In this document: positions 1 through 17,541 of the stretch, one piece after another
Layout: each line of letters opens with the position of its first letter
How positions within the stretch are numbered: position 1 is the stretch's first letter
NCBI RefSeq assembly: GCF_901709675.1
Contig: NC_051095.1
Coordinates: 17,470,456 to 17,534,455, forward strand
Source: Syngnathus acus
Taxonomy: Eukaryota; Chordata; Actinopteri; Syngnathiformes; Syngnathidae
DNA length: 64,000 nucleotides
Direction of reading: 5' to 3'
Position numbers and translations under genes: made by a program
The notes under the pieces: model-generated
Database searches by the model: none
The model's input: only the letters and a program-made list of their open reading frames with translations
Told to the model about the DNA's origin: nothing

Positions 1-259
1 AGGCAAGTCTTTCTTATTAGGAACTGGATATCGGCCGATTCTCTCTGGAGGATCACTGGAGTAAAGTCTAGCCCCGGCGGCGGTCTCCTTCGCTGGCTTG
101 GCCAGACGCAAACAACTTGACAGCGGATATTTCTAGACGCAAGAAAGCAAGGTTACAAGAGACATAGGGATTCTCCCTAACCGCTGAACAATTGTTTGAC
201 CTATAACTTACAAGTTGAGTGGACACCAGAAAGAACCTCCGGACGAAGATACTCGCCAT
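1..259 (-). CDS. 5' end of an unidentified gene with a likely mitochondrial presequence (partial, runs off left edge)
   Basis: Two exons can be read on the minus strand. Exon 1 codes from the ATG at 259 down to 212 (16 residues, starting MASIFVRRFF) and is followed by a perfect GTAAGT donor at 211-206. A 79-bp intron ends in a pyrimidine-rich acceptor (AG at 134-133). Exon 2 starts at 132 and stays open in phase 0 to the window edge (44 codons), ending with the stretch RIGRYPVPNKKDLP. The predicted N-terminus is rich in Arg, Ser and Leu and has no acidic residue in about the first 30 positions, as expected for a mitochondrial targeting peptide; that is an inference. Reading straight through without splicing meets a stop at 68-70, so the spliced model is preferred. 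I do not recognise the family, and the mature domain lies outside the window. Confidence 0.6.
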
Positions 260-6763
<6,504 letters not shown>

Positions 6764-7150
6764 TCTGCATCGGAGGAGATTAAATTAGTTATTAGTGTAG
6801 TCTCTCTGTAACGGGCGATTAAGTCTATTTTTTTTCCAGATATTTTTTTCTGTAGTAGGTATAGTTTAATAGTGTTATTGGTGATACACTCCTATTTCCA
6901 TCAATGTTGTGAGTAGTCACTTGATTTTTAGGTCTCGATTTAAGTGGCAATGTGAGCCACTTGTTGAAATATTTTTTGTTTTTACTTTGTATTCATTTAA
7001 CGGGAAAGGTTTACTCATGTTAGTCTATTACAAAAACGACTATTTCTATCATCGTTGCAATGTGTGACTTTATTTTTTGTTTTCAGGTATATCTTTTTTC
7101 AACAACTATTTTTATATGATTTGTTGTTTGTAAAATGAACCACGGGACAT

Positions 7151-7156
7151 AATAAA
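7151..7156 (+). terminator. polr2g polyadenylation signal AATAAA
   Basis: A canonical AATAAA lies about 390 nt after the polr2g stop, followed by a GT-rich stretch. The 3'UTR would then be about 6764-7175. Confidence 0.7.
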
Positions 7157-8068
7157 CATTTTGTGTTATATCTGTCAGTCTTGTTTTCATTAAATTATCT
7201 TGAGTATATTTGTTGAGTGAAATGATATGCACTACCATATAAATGAGTGTGTTACACTTTTCTTTTTTTAATTTATTTATAGTTTTGTGGCGAGTTTGAC
7301 TGGGCAGTACTGCATGTTAGAAATTATGATTCTGAAACATTTTAAGTTTTCCAGCAATTGGCTCTATTTGAAAAAATATTTTGCCTCCCTTGTTATTGCA
7401 CTTACAGATATTAGAAAAGGAAGGTGATATAGTTGTTGCTCTTTATTTTTTTTCTTTAGCTGTTAGCGCTTCCACTTCGACGTTGAAAAGTCTGTGAGAA
7501 TTTTTGTTTATGTCGAGCAGCATTTGTGAGGCCAGAGGACATGGATGATGGACTTGTGTGTTCGGTGGCTCTTAATCTTTGTTATAGTTTGCTAAAATGT
7601 TCTTGACAGGCTTGCCCTGTGTAAATTCTTCCATACCAACATCATCAATCCGTCTATGGGCAATGGTTTGGGGACTGGCACAGCATAATAGAAGAGAAAA
7701 GGCCCTTCCCTTTCTCCAGCATAGTAAATCAAAATGTTTTAAAATGAAGAATTGTGTTAAGTATATTGTAAAGAGTTAGTCAATGTTCCGTATGCATGGG
7801 CCTACTGTTTATAGAAAACAGTGCATCTAAAATGTCATAAAACACAAATAATTCAAACAAAACGTGAATGAAGAGAAATTAGCCCAAACTTTCCCCTCCA
7901 AAATTAGTGCAGCATAGTGAAAACTTTTCAAACACCAGATGAATTGTTTATTATTATTATTTGCATTCTTATTTTATTGTGTTTTTCATTTGCTCTCGAA
8001 AGTGGGGCGTCTCTTTAACACGTACGTCTTGTTGCTGCGTAAATACGTCATCGGGGTGCGCCTACGTT

Positions 8069-8090
8069 CTTTCTTTCTCTCGTCCTGAAG
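8069..8090 (+). promoter_or_regulatory. eef1g pyrimidine-rich (TOP-like) leader and probable start site
   Basis: A run CTTTCTTTCTCTCGTCC directly precedes the eef1g start codon. Elongation-factor and ribosomal-protein mRNAs typically start at a C followed by pyrimidines (5'TOP), which places translation under mTOR/LARP1 control. If transcription starts near 8069, the 5'UTR is only about 22 nt. A CRE-like ACGTCAT lies just upstream, near 8045. The start site is inferred from the motif. Confidence 0.6.
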
Positions 8091-11000
8091 ATGGCGGCAG
8101 GGGTGAGTAAAATGGAGTGTCTCTGGAGTTTTCATTCATGTGGACTTCATCTTCGCAATCTGCCTTAAATCTTAGTAATCATTGTAGTTACAATTCACCA
8201 TGGGGTGCCAACTAAGTTCTCGATGATTTACACTATGATATCAAACTGTATTTGCCACGGAGAATTAATTTAGTGACCGCTGTACAGATGCGCTATAATG
8301 ACGTTGCAGTCAGGTAATGACGCCTATCTCCTGGCCCAGGCTTGTGCCACGTTAGCTGCATTTATCGTGAAAACAGTTTTGCCGGTTCCTCAATTAAATG
8401 TTAAACGCCGACCCATGTTCGAGCGTAGCGTTGTTTTGGTGATACGATTTCTTGCGCGATTGCTAGCTAGTACCGATCGTACCAGAATGCGCGAGAATGA
8501 ATGCGTTAGTCAAGAGGTTTTTTTATTTTAAATATTGTTTTCATATAACTTTATCTATAAACACCACCTTGCTTACCTACTAGGTCGGATAATGGCTTAG
8601 TGTAAGTGATGGTACAATTGGAATTTGTGTGTACTTAGTGGTACAAATTGGTTAGTTGACCGTTGGTCGGTTAACTTAAACATAAAGGTACAGTTGAGTT
8701 ATAGTTCATCATAATTTAATACTTGCAAAAGGTCAAATGAGAAATGCCTTTCTCTTGTGCCCCATCTTCCCAGACTCTGTACACTTACCCAGAGAACTGG
8801 AGGGCCTTCAAGGCTCAGATTGCTGCCCAGTACAGCGGCGCTGCCCTCAAAGTGGCCAGCAGTGCCCCTGCCTTTACCTTCGGGCAGACGAACCGCACTC
8901 CTGCCTTCCTCAACAACTTCCCCCAGGGCAAGGTTGGTTATCATCCTTGGAATCTCTGAGATTGGTGTAGTGCAGGTCAAAAACTGGTTTGATGACTCAC
9001 TTGGGCCATTCACATGTAACTAAATTAGTCATATCGTCTAAAAACTTGCTTTTAACCAATTGCTTGTAGGTACCTGCCTACCAGGGAGATGATGGTTTCT
9101 GTCTGTTTGAGAGTAACGCCATTGCTCATTACTGTGAGTATCTTGATGTGTTCCTAGCTTTCAATTAAAGCAAGTGTTCTCACGGGAGTCTCTTAGTTGA
9201 TACAAGCCCTCAATAATTTGTGATTTTAAGGTTTGAAACGAGATATAGACCTGTCTTTTACTCTTGGCAGCTGAAGCCTATATGTTGTCACCATTCCCAC
9301 ATGCTTAGTTACTTTGAAATGTTTCTGCAGCATTGCAACAGTGTAGAGGTCTTTGGGAGAGTTTTATCTTCAAAACTGCGTAACTACTCGCCCACATTTA
9401 AATTTTAAATTGGCTGCAATTACTAAAGTAAGACCTTAAAATGCCATTCTGTCAGTATTCCTATTTACATTGCCATATTCATACTCATAGAACAACTTCG
9501 TATGAGCTCTTTATAGGTGTGCCATCATTGTTTTCCTTGTCTTTTGAGAATGTCACCAAACCTGCACCAATTACACACAAAAAAAACGTAATTCCATTAG
9601 CACGCTGTCATGTTAAGGGGCTGCTCCAGCGCTGGCATACAGCATTGGAGCGCTATAGCAATAGAGTTATGGATGGAGGAATAGACTCTGCACATTTTGA
9701 TGCTGACAACCTGACACAGCTGTCATTCCTATCGATCACTTTTTAATACAACAGGCTTGAGTAATCAAGTTTGTTGTTTTCGCTGGCCATTTTGATACTT
9801 ACAGTTCTGACGTCACTTTGTCTCCGAAACCAAAAACTATAGGGAGAGATTGGTCCAAAAATTCACTCACGTTTCAAGTGAAATGGTGTTCCACTATGCA
9901 GTTTACATTTCAGTATGAAATGTTGATTATGTATAAATGAAAACCAATTGGCCATGCGGTATAAATGTTTTTTGTCTTCTGTATCGCTCACCAACCAAAA
10001 TATATTGTATTTGTATCCGATTACTCGCCGATTCAAAATTTCAGTAGTATATCAAAATACAAGATAGCTGCAGCTCTAAAAACTACCAGGACATTTAATG
10101 AATTTAATAATATATATATCTTCTGATTGCTCTGTCAATTACATGAAAAAAGGGATCATCACGTTCATATTTTCACAGGTTGAAGTAAGACAGAGTAGGA
10201 ATGTGCATATGAATTTTGGTGGCAGTGACTCACCTATTAAAGGTATTAGAGGATCTTAGAATTTATTCTGTAATATTTCTCCCCAACATACCACTGACAG
10301 ACTGTTAAATAGGTTGTCTTAAAATATGAGTGGGGAGAAGGGACCTGCGCAGTACAGTGATCCCTCGCCACTTCACCTTTCGCGAATGCACTACTTTGCA
10401 GGTTTATAAGTGACGGGAAAACTGTGTTTAAATACACACTGATAGCGCAGGGCGTGCCTTTGAGCAATGTGCGTCACTGCGGACAAGCTTGGGACTGTTT
10501 TATTTAGGGGTAGCGAAAAGAGAGTCAAGATCGCCAGCAGACGCGACTAAGGAGCTGTCGTGCGTCGTGGTGGCATCTCGTTACACAGCGGATCAGGCAA
10601 ACGGGAATCAGGTTGAAAGCAAAGCAAGGTGTGTCAAGGCAGACCACCAGCCAGGCGTACCGCTACACAGCGGATCAGGTAGCAGGCGTGCATGTGTCAA
10701 AGTAGACGAAACAGCGATGACTGACCGGCGAATGGCGTCGATATACATGCCAGAGTCGGTCGGCACAGCGGCAACGAGCACTCATAGTGCGGGGCGTGCC
10801 TCTGAGCAATGTGCTTCGCTGAGGACAAGTGCAGGGTGCGCAGTTTGCTGCCGTGCACGTAGGTAAAAAGCACTGCTGTTCAGGAGTCAGGAAAGCTACA
10901 ATGATCCCTGATAGTGCGGGGTGTGCCTCTGAGCAATGTGTTCAAGCGCGAGGTCCATCTATCATCTTTTACTTTGGGCTCCTTGTTGAGAAAAATCACT

Positions 11001-14000
11001 TGTGAATGTTGGCAGTCATTAGTTAATGTTATCATTTGCTTATTCTATAAGTGCTGTCACTATTTAGGACTTTTTGTGATCCCAAATCCAGGAGACATCA
11101 GAAGCTTGTTCCTTTGTCTTCCATTTATTTTACTGTACACAGCTGGCAACACAGAGAGTACTTCTCACATTTACAGAATCGGGAGAGAGTTAAAGCATCA
11201 ACACATGGAGAAGTCATTGTTTCTGAGACCAGTCACAGTTATGATTTTATGAAATAAAAATGCAAAACATACTATATTCAAAATTCGAGCAGAGTGGAAG
11301 ACGTGCGATGACTTCATGCTACAGGGACTCCCAATTGAACAAACTACAAAACATACGCCTATTAAATAAGATTCCATTTTCATCGTTTATCTTTTCCATT
11401 TGCTTGTTCAATTCAACTCAAACCTTGTGTAGTAAAGAGAATCATAACTAAAACTCTGAATTGTGCTTTAACACTATTTAAAGATACTCATTACAAGTTC
11501 ACTAGCAACAGTATGGTTACAAATATTGCATTTTCCTTTTAGTGTTAATTATTGATTAAATTAATCCCAGATTTGGGGGGGAAATTGCTGAAACGCAAAA
11601 TAGCTATATTATTATGATAGAAAAAAAGTTTTTGTACGCACAAGTGTACCATAGACCACTCCGCAATTATCAAGGTAAGGACGGTACTGTGGGTTATCTA
11701 CCATTGTACACTTATTTTTTACAAGTGTAATCCCCCTGTTATTGGCTGAAGGCAGTGCCTGGACATGGCATGTTGTCTTAATTGTTCAGGGGTAAAGCAA
11801 GTTGATCATATACGTTCATCCCAGTCATCTCTGGTTCAGTGAGTTAAAAAGTCTGTTTCATGCTGTGATCACATTTGAACACTAAGATTGGATAAAGAAT
11901 GGAAAAATAAGTGGTTGTAAGAAGGCATTGACTGATGTGATGTAGCCTTATTCAACATCCCCCTGTAACATTGTTCCCTTCAAATACAGTGGGCAATGAT
12001 GTCCTGCATGGTGCCACACCCCAAACTTCAGCTCAGGTCCTCCAGTGGGTGAGCTTTGCTGACTCAGAGGTTGTCCCTCCAGCCAGCACATGGGTGTTTC
12101 CTACCTTGGGAATTATGCAGTTCAACAAACAGGTGTGTAGCATGTTCAAATAGTACTATTAAATAATCTGCCCACATAACCATGTTTGGATTTTTTTGGT
12201 AGTGTTTTGTGTGTGGGCTATTAGAATGTTTTTCCTGCATTCTTCCCAGTTGCCAAAATTAGAGACCCAGATAAATCAATGTCAGCATATTTTCTATGGT
12301 GAGTGGTGAAATTCTATTTTAAACTTAGAATAATGTAAGTTGAGTCTGTCTTGGCCTCCCCATTTTAGGCAGTCCCCTATCAATGGGCAAGGCTGTGTCC
12401 TTTCTATGGCACAAAGTCTTAATCTGATAGGGTAAGATAATTGGTCCATATTCATCCCAGTCATCTCTTGATTCAGTGAGTCAAAGGCTGGTTCATGCTA
12501 TGGTCACAATTGATTTGATGGTTCTCGCTTTCCTTAAAGGCAACCTTCATCTCTGCTCAATCATTTGAATTGATTCATCTGTTTTTAGTAATCATTGTAA
12601 ATGGATATATGCATAATTGTTTTCCCTCTGGCTATGACCAGGCCACAGAGCAGGCAAAAGAGGATGTGAAGAAGGTGCTTGGAGTGCTCAACCAACACCT
12701 GAATACTCGTACCTTCCTGGTTGGGGAGAGGGTCACCCTTGCTGACATCACTGTGGCCTGCTCCATGCTGTGGCTTTACAAGCAGGTTAGCCACTTAAGT
12801 ATTCAATCCATCCATTATCTGAACCGCTTATCCTCACGAGAAAATAGCAGAATTACTTGGCAAATCACATTTTGTATGACAAAGATCTACATTAATGGAA
12901 TGTTCCTCAGAAAGTACAAGTTTTCATTTAATGCTCCCTTTTTTCCCCATGTAGGTTCTTGAACCATCTTTCCGTCAGCCTTATCCCAATGTGACTCGTT
13001 GGTTTGTCACATGTGTTAACCAGCCCCAGTTCAAGACTGTCCTCGGAGAGGTCAAGCTGTGTGAAAAGATGGCTCAGTTTGATGGTGCGTCACTTTCTGG
13101 TACCGGTACCTCAGCTACATGTTAATTTCGATCGTGCATTTCTCCAACTTTCAATCATTTAAATCTTTTAAGTGTCTAAATTTTGTCAAACTAGCAAAGA
13201 AATATATGATTTTTCTACCTAAGACTAATTTAGTGTTAATTATCCTTTATGGATAACAATTATGCTAAGATGCTTACCACTAAATTATGAAATGTGACCA
13301 GATGTCATTTTTTTAAATGCAGACGTTTAGAGGCGATTGGTTGACACTGTGAACTTAACGCTTGTCAGGAATAATTTTAAATACTACGCTTCGAATTCTC
13401 ATAACACAATTAAACACGTACACATTAAATTTTGCAGTTTTCTTCACCCATGAAGGCCCCTACATGGAAGTGCAAAGTTCAAATTATTCTAGTTGCTAAA
13501 TGCAAGTATGACTGATATTCACTCAGGCAGGTCAGGTAACACCTATGTGGCAGGATTGTACACTTCCTTTCTATTGTTTTAGTTTACTTTCATCATGGCT
13601 TCCCAATTAAGCCAAGGAGTTGCATTGGCACTTTCTAATGATTTTGTCTTAGAAACAGGAAATGTTAGCTTTTTTTTTTTTTCTTCTTCCCGTAGCTAAA
13701 AAGTTTGCTGAGATGCAGCCCAAAAAAGATGCACCTCCCAAGAAAGAGAAGGCTGGAAAAGAGGCAGCCAAGCCACAGGAGAAGAAAGAGAAGAAAAAGG
13801 AGGAGAAGAAGCCTGAACCAGAAGAGATGGATGACTGTGATGCTGCTTTGGCTGCAGAGCCCAAAACCAAGGATCCCTTTGCAGAGCTACCCAAGAGGTA
13901 GATTAAAGTACAACTTTGATCTTTACCTAACATTGAAATGGTAGTAAACTGTGTTAATAGTTGGAAAGGTTGTTGTCCCCTGTCATTGGGCAAGGTGGTG

Positions 14001-15989
14001 TCTGGTTGTGACACGTAATCTTAATCTGATGGGGGAAGAAAAAACATTAGTCCATATTCATCCCAGTCATCTCTGGTTCAGTGAGTTAAAGGCTGGTTCA
14101 TGCTGTGGTCATATTTGAAATCATAACTTCAACGGGAAAATGTTTTTAATAATCTATATATTTAAACGTAACTAAACTAAGCTATCATTTGTTTGTTCCA
14201 GCGCGTTTGTCATGGATGAGTTCAAAAGAAAGTACTCCAATGAGGACACCTTAACAGTAGCCATTCCTCATTTCTGGGAAAACTTTGATCCAGAGGGGTA
14301 CTCAATCTGGTATGCAGAGTACAAATATTCAGAAGAGCTTGCAGAGGTCTTCAAAAGCTGCAACCTTATCTCAGGTGAGCATCAGTGAAATATATTTAAA
14401 GGTATTCTTTTTCTGGTCGATTGTACATTTTCTGAATGAATAGTTCAGGTTCTTTTTTGGGGAGGAGGGTGAGCTAGAAAATTCTTTTGGCTTTGTTGCA
14501 CTTTACTATATCAACAAAATAACATTGTTAACTTAGAAACACTTAAAATTAGTTCAGGTCATCAATCAGTGAAATGTATTGTTTTTGTCAGACATAATGC
14601 ATATTTGATGTAATTAATTTAAAATGTACTTTTATTTATCGTAATCCAAAATGTATGCATTGTGATTTGCCCCTCCGTTTGGGTTGTCTACTAACATTTG
14701 GCAGGTTGTCTTCTTTCATGACACAATGCCCTAATCTGAAAGGGGAAGACACGGTTTTATCCATGATCATCCCATCTCTGAGTGACTGAGTATAAGGCTA
14801 CCTCACACTGTGGTTATGGTGTAAAACAGATTTCCACAAGACAACCTCAATCACTCTTGTGTAAATCGTTTTCATGTATTTGCATATTTGAGTTGTTCCT
14901 ACCACATAATCAAATAATGCTATTCCCTTTGTCCTCCTCAGGAATGTTCCAGCGTCTTGACAAACTCAGAAAGACTGCTTTTGCTAGTGTTCTTTTGTTT
15001 GGTACCAACAACAACAGCTGCATCTCTGGAATCTGGGTCTTCAGAGGCCAAAATCTGGCTTTCACTGTGAGTGCCTTTAGAACTGCAGAATTACATTAAA
15101 AAGTGCATTAAGTTTAGGGAAATCAACTTATCAAAGGGCCTTCAGTACATTCAATCGTCAATCCCATTTAATTGCCTCATTGATTAACTCCCTATGACTC
15201 GAAGTGACGCGGTTGGATAGGATCAGGAACGAGTGCATACAGGGTATGTTAGGTGTTTCGAAGATACAGCCAGAGTGGCCAGACTGGGATGGTTCGGACA
15301 TGTACAGAGGTGGGATAGTGAATATATTGGTAGAAGGATGCTGAGGATGGACCCACCAGGCAGGAGGTCAAGAGGAAGACCAAAGAGGAGATTTATGGAT
15401 GGAGTGAAAGAGGACATGAAGTTAGTTGGGGTGAGAGAAAAGGATGCACAGGATAGGGTGAGATGGAAACAGATGGTTTGCTGTGGCGACCCCTGAGGGG
15501 AAAAGCGAAAAGAAAAAGAAGACTCGGTATGTGAATTTTGTTGGCACTCCACAAATGTCATCCCTTGTCATTGGGTAAAGGCAGTGCCCAGCCATGGCAT
15601 GTTGTCTTAATCGGTCAAGGGTAAAGTAAGTTGATCACATTCATCCCAGTCATCTCTGGTTCAGTGAGTTAAAAAGGCTGGTTCATGCTGTGATCACAAA
15701 AAGATGAAAATGGAACAAAATATTCAAGCTTAAACCAGTGGCTTATTTGCAGTGGAAAGTGCAAAGTTATGCTGTTATACTAGATCACTGATATTCAAAA
15801 GATTGCTTTGTTTTTTCCCCCCCCCCCCAGCTATCTCCAGACTGGCAAATCGACTATGAATCATATGACTGGCGCAAGCTGGATCCTAACAGTGAGGAGT
15901 GCAAGACCATGGTGAAGGAATACTTCTCATGGGAGGGAGAATTCAAGCATGTGGGCAAAGCCGTCAACCAGGGCAAAATCTTTAAATGA
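8091..15989 (+). CDS. eef1g: Translation elongation factor 1 gamma
   Basis: eEF1G is the structural subunit of the eEF1B complex. It anchors the beta and alpha subunits that exchange GDP for GTP on eEF1A in the cytoplasm. Ten coding exons were placed by splice sites and phase: 8091-8102, 8774-8932, 9070-9133, 11990-12132, 12642-12785, 12955-13084, 13696-13897, 14202-14374, 14942-15066 and 15831-15989. They total 1311 nt, giving 436 residues plus TGA; human eEF1G has 437. Residues 1 to about 85 are the GST N-terminal fold ([20 protein letters not shown]), about 90-215 the GST C-terminal fold, about 220-270 a Lys/Glu/Pro-rich linker, and about 275-436 the conserved EF1G C-domain, ending VNQGKIFK. 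The first coding exon is only four codons. Introns 3, 4, 7, 8 and 9 each carry a related H/ACA-type RNA. Confidence 0.98.
10355..10960. repeat. GC-rich insertion with direct repeats in eef1g intron 3
   Basis: This segment stands out from its AT-rich surroundings by its many CG dinucleotides. It contains three imperfect direct copies of a unit with core GTGCGGGGCGTGCCTCTGAG, at about 10439-10488, 10780-10831 and 10909-10953. It also has two copies of TACACAGCGGATCAGG (near 10582 and 10663). The left edge TACAGTGATCCCTCGCC resembles a pogo/Tigger-type end, but no matching inverted end was found. The 125-codon open frame at 10489-10866 has no recognisable protein and is probably accidental. Confidence 0.55.
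11731..11876 (+). ncRNA. H/ACA-type snoRNA, copy A (eef1g intron 3)
   Basis: About 146 nt fold as two hairpins. The 5' hairpin base is CCCCTG (near 11733) pairing with CAGGGG (near 11787). The hinge holds an H box AAAGCA (11794-11799, ANANNA). The 3' hairpin closes TTGATCAT against GTGATCA. ACA lies at 11871-11873, three bases before the predicted end. The 3' hairpin contains CATCCCAGTCATCTCTGGTT, shared with the other copies. The gene ends about 113 nt before exon 4. H/ACA RNAs guide pseudouridylation of rRNA or snRNA; I have not assigned the target or the family. Confidence 0.8.
12372..12511 (+). ncRNA. H/ACA-type snoRNA, copy B (eef1g intron 4)
   Basis: The same architecture as copy A, about 140 nt. 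The basal 5' stem is CCCTATCA with TGATAGGG, the H box is AGATAA (12435-12440), the 3' stem is GTCCATA against TATGGTC with one mismatch, and ACA is at 12506-12508. The conserved 3'-hairpin motif is present (CATCCCAGTCATCTCTTGATT). The 5' stem differs from copy A on both arms and still pairs, which is the pattern of compensatory change expected of a functional RNA. Confidence 0.8.
12808..12840 (-). repeat. SINE 3'-end fragment in eef1g intron 5
   Basis: A 33-bp piece containing CCATTATCTGAACCGCTTAT is the extreme 3' end of the SINE-like family seen elsewhere in the window. Intron 5 is only 169 bp, so this fragment makes up a fifth of it. Confidence 0.6.
13976..14116 (+). ncRNA. H/ACA-type snoRNA, copy C with ATA box (eef1g intron 7)
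   Basis: About 141 nt in a 304-bp intron. The 5' stem is CCCCTGTCA with TGATGGGG, the H box is AGAAAA (14037-14042), and the 3' hairpin carries the shared CATCCCAGTCATCTCTGGTT. The ACA position reads ATA (14111-14113), a variant tolerated in some H/ACA RNAs. It ends 85 nt before exon 8. It may be functional, but the box change lowers certainty. Confidence 0.7.
14669..14822 (+). pseudogene. Degenerate H/ACA snoRNA, copy D (eef1g intron 8)
   Basis: It aligns in outline with copies A-C: a stem of CCCCT with AGGGG, then ATCATCCCATCTCTGAGTGA in the 3' hairpin. It differs by insertions and many substitutions. The hinge lacks a clear ANANNA box and no proper ACA sits at the end. Flanking GTTTTA and TAAAAC could extend the second stem. 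It is probably a decayed copy, or one that has diverged to another target. Confidence 0.55.
15202..15520 (+). mobile_element. 3' end of a non-LTR retrotransposon (RTE-like) in eef1g intron 9
   Basis: An open frame at 15233-15493 encodes the C-terminal tail typical of many LINE reverse transcriptases, including [20 protein letters not shown] and [19 protein letters not shown]. It ends CCGDP at a TGA, followed by an A-rich AAAGCGAAAAGAAAAAGAAG tail. GACTCG flanks both sides (15196-15201 and 15521-15526), a possible short target duplication. The RT catalytic core is absent (5' truncated). The RTE/Expander-like assignment is tentative. Confidence 0.75.
15561..15701 (+). ncRNA. H/ACA-type snoRNA, copy E (eef1g intron 9)
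   Basis: About 141 nt, closest to copy A. The 5' stem is CCCTTG with CAAGGG, the H box is AAAGTA (15623-15628), the 3' stem is TTGATCAC against GTGATCA, and ACA is at 15696-15698, three bases from the predicted end. The motif CATCCCAGTCATCTCTGGTT is intact. It lies downstream of the LINE fragment in the same intron and ends 129 nt before exon 10. Confidence 0.8.
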
Positions 15990-16145
15990 GTGGACAGCGG
16001 CACAGTTTGAACGAAAGCACTTTGCGCTTGTGCTTGCGAAGCTTCCCACCATACAGACTTTGAGCCGTCAGGTTCTAACACAGCTGAAACTGATGGTGTT
16101 TTGGGTTTGTCTGTGGTTCCAACCTTGTTTTGTTGTCCTCTTCAA

Positions 16146-16151
16146 AATAAA
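16146..16151 (+). terminator. eef1g polyadenylation signal AATAAA
   Basis: AATAAA lies 157 nt after the eef1g stop and is followed by a GT/T-rich stretch. The short 3'UTR (about 15990-16170) is typical of translation-machinery mRNAs. Confidence 0.8.
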
Positions 16152-16171
16152 GTTTTCCACAATGCTATTGT

Positions 16172-17533
16172 ACTTTGATTTGCGGTCTGACTGTAAACTA
16201 GACATCCTGACCTAGTGAATTTGTCCTTAGCCCATTTGATTGAAGTTATGAAGCCTGTTCGGATGAGAGGTGAATCATCTTCCCAGACAACCAGAACAGT
16301 AACCAGAACAATCCTGTTGCAATTAATGCTAAGGTCCTGAAAAATACATCATTTTGCATATGTTACTTTCTAGAATTGACATTACAGAAAAAGGCTGCTG
16401 TGTTCCTAAATTTGGATCCCTGGTATGTGCTTGCTGTTTACTGCACCTCCTGTAGGGGGCAACGAATGCTCACTTATAAAAACTCATGTGACTGGCTGTT
16501 CGTGATCAAGACAAAAACAAGTTTTGTAATTTGCATAAAACCACAGAAATGTTCTATAGCCGTTTGCTTTGGGTTTCTCGTCGGTTTACACTTGAACACT
16601 AAGAAGAACTAAATAAAGAATTAAGTGTCATCGGTCCAAGGTATACTTTGCTGCCTTACAGAGCTGGTTTGAACCTATACTCCCTGCAACCCTGGACAGG
16701 ATAAGGGGGTTAGAAGGATTAATTTAAACTAACAACGTCTCTATGTTAGGTTTTACCACTAATTATAAGAACTCATGGTTAGACAGTAACTTGATCTATT
16801 GACAGGAACAAAGCTGAGCTCAAATTTGAACCACACCCAACATCAGTAGTCTTGTGAGACTGCTTACAACTTGGAAACAGAGCACTAAAATACTTTGCCT
16901 AAACAAACGACTAACTCGTGATTAAAGCAAATTTAGGATTTGGTTTTTATATAACTAATGAAATCCGTCAGATTGAGTCCCCAGCCTAAACACACGGATG
17001 CACACACATCTTAAGAGATACACATGACTCAGATGTGTAATTTTTTCCAACCAACTAAGTGCAAATCCACTCCAGTGATGCACCAGGGAGGCCATTTTAG
17101 TTTGCTCTGCACGCTCATGGAAATAGAGAAAATGGAAATGTTCCCACAGCAGTGAACACATGACTCACTCATCCTGTGAATCACATTGGACGAGAGAGGA
17201 GGGCCGCTGTAACTTGAGCAAATAACTTCGCCCACAGCATTGTAGTGGCTACAACAATACTGGTGGCAAATGGGTGTTGTTACAAGCGCCTTTCCGTCGT
17301 GCAAGGAAATATGAAATCAACACAAGTAAACAGTCTTTATGGGTTTTGGCAGATTTTCTGCACAATAACAGAAAATAGCGCCACACAATATCCTGGTTCC
17401 CATGTTTAGTCACTTCAAACTTAATGAAAGTGAGCTACAAACAAACCTGTCTTGGGCCAATAGCAACATTTTTCCTTCTATCTTTGCGAGCCTTTCCCCC
17501 TTACTCTTTATGGCCATTGTCTTTTCCTCCTTC
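16172..17533. other. Intergenic, nothing recognised
   Basis: This stretch of ordinary AT-rich sequence follows the eef1g 3' end. The open frames here are short and show no recognisable protein, RNA gene or repeat. Confidence 0.4.
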
Positions 17534-17541
17534 CTCTATGC

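Noticed and set aside
10489-10866. 125-codon ORF in eef1g intron 3
   Set aside because: Lies in the GC-rich repeat block, where stop codons are rare by composition; no protein family recognised.
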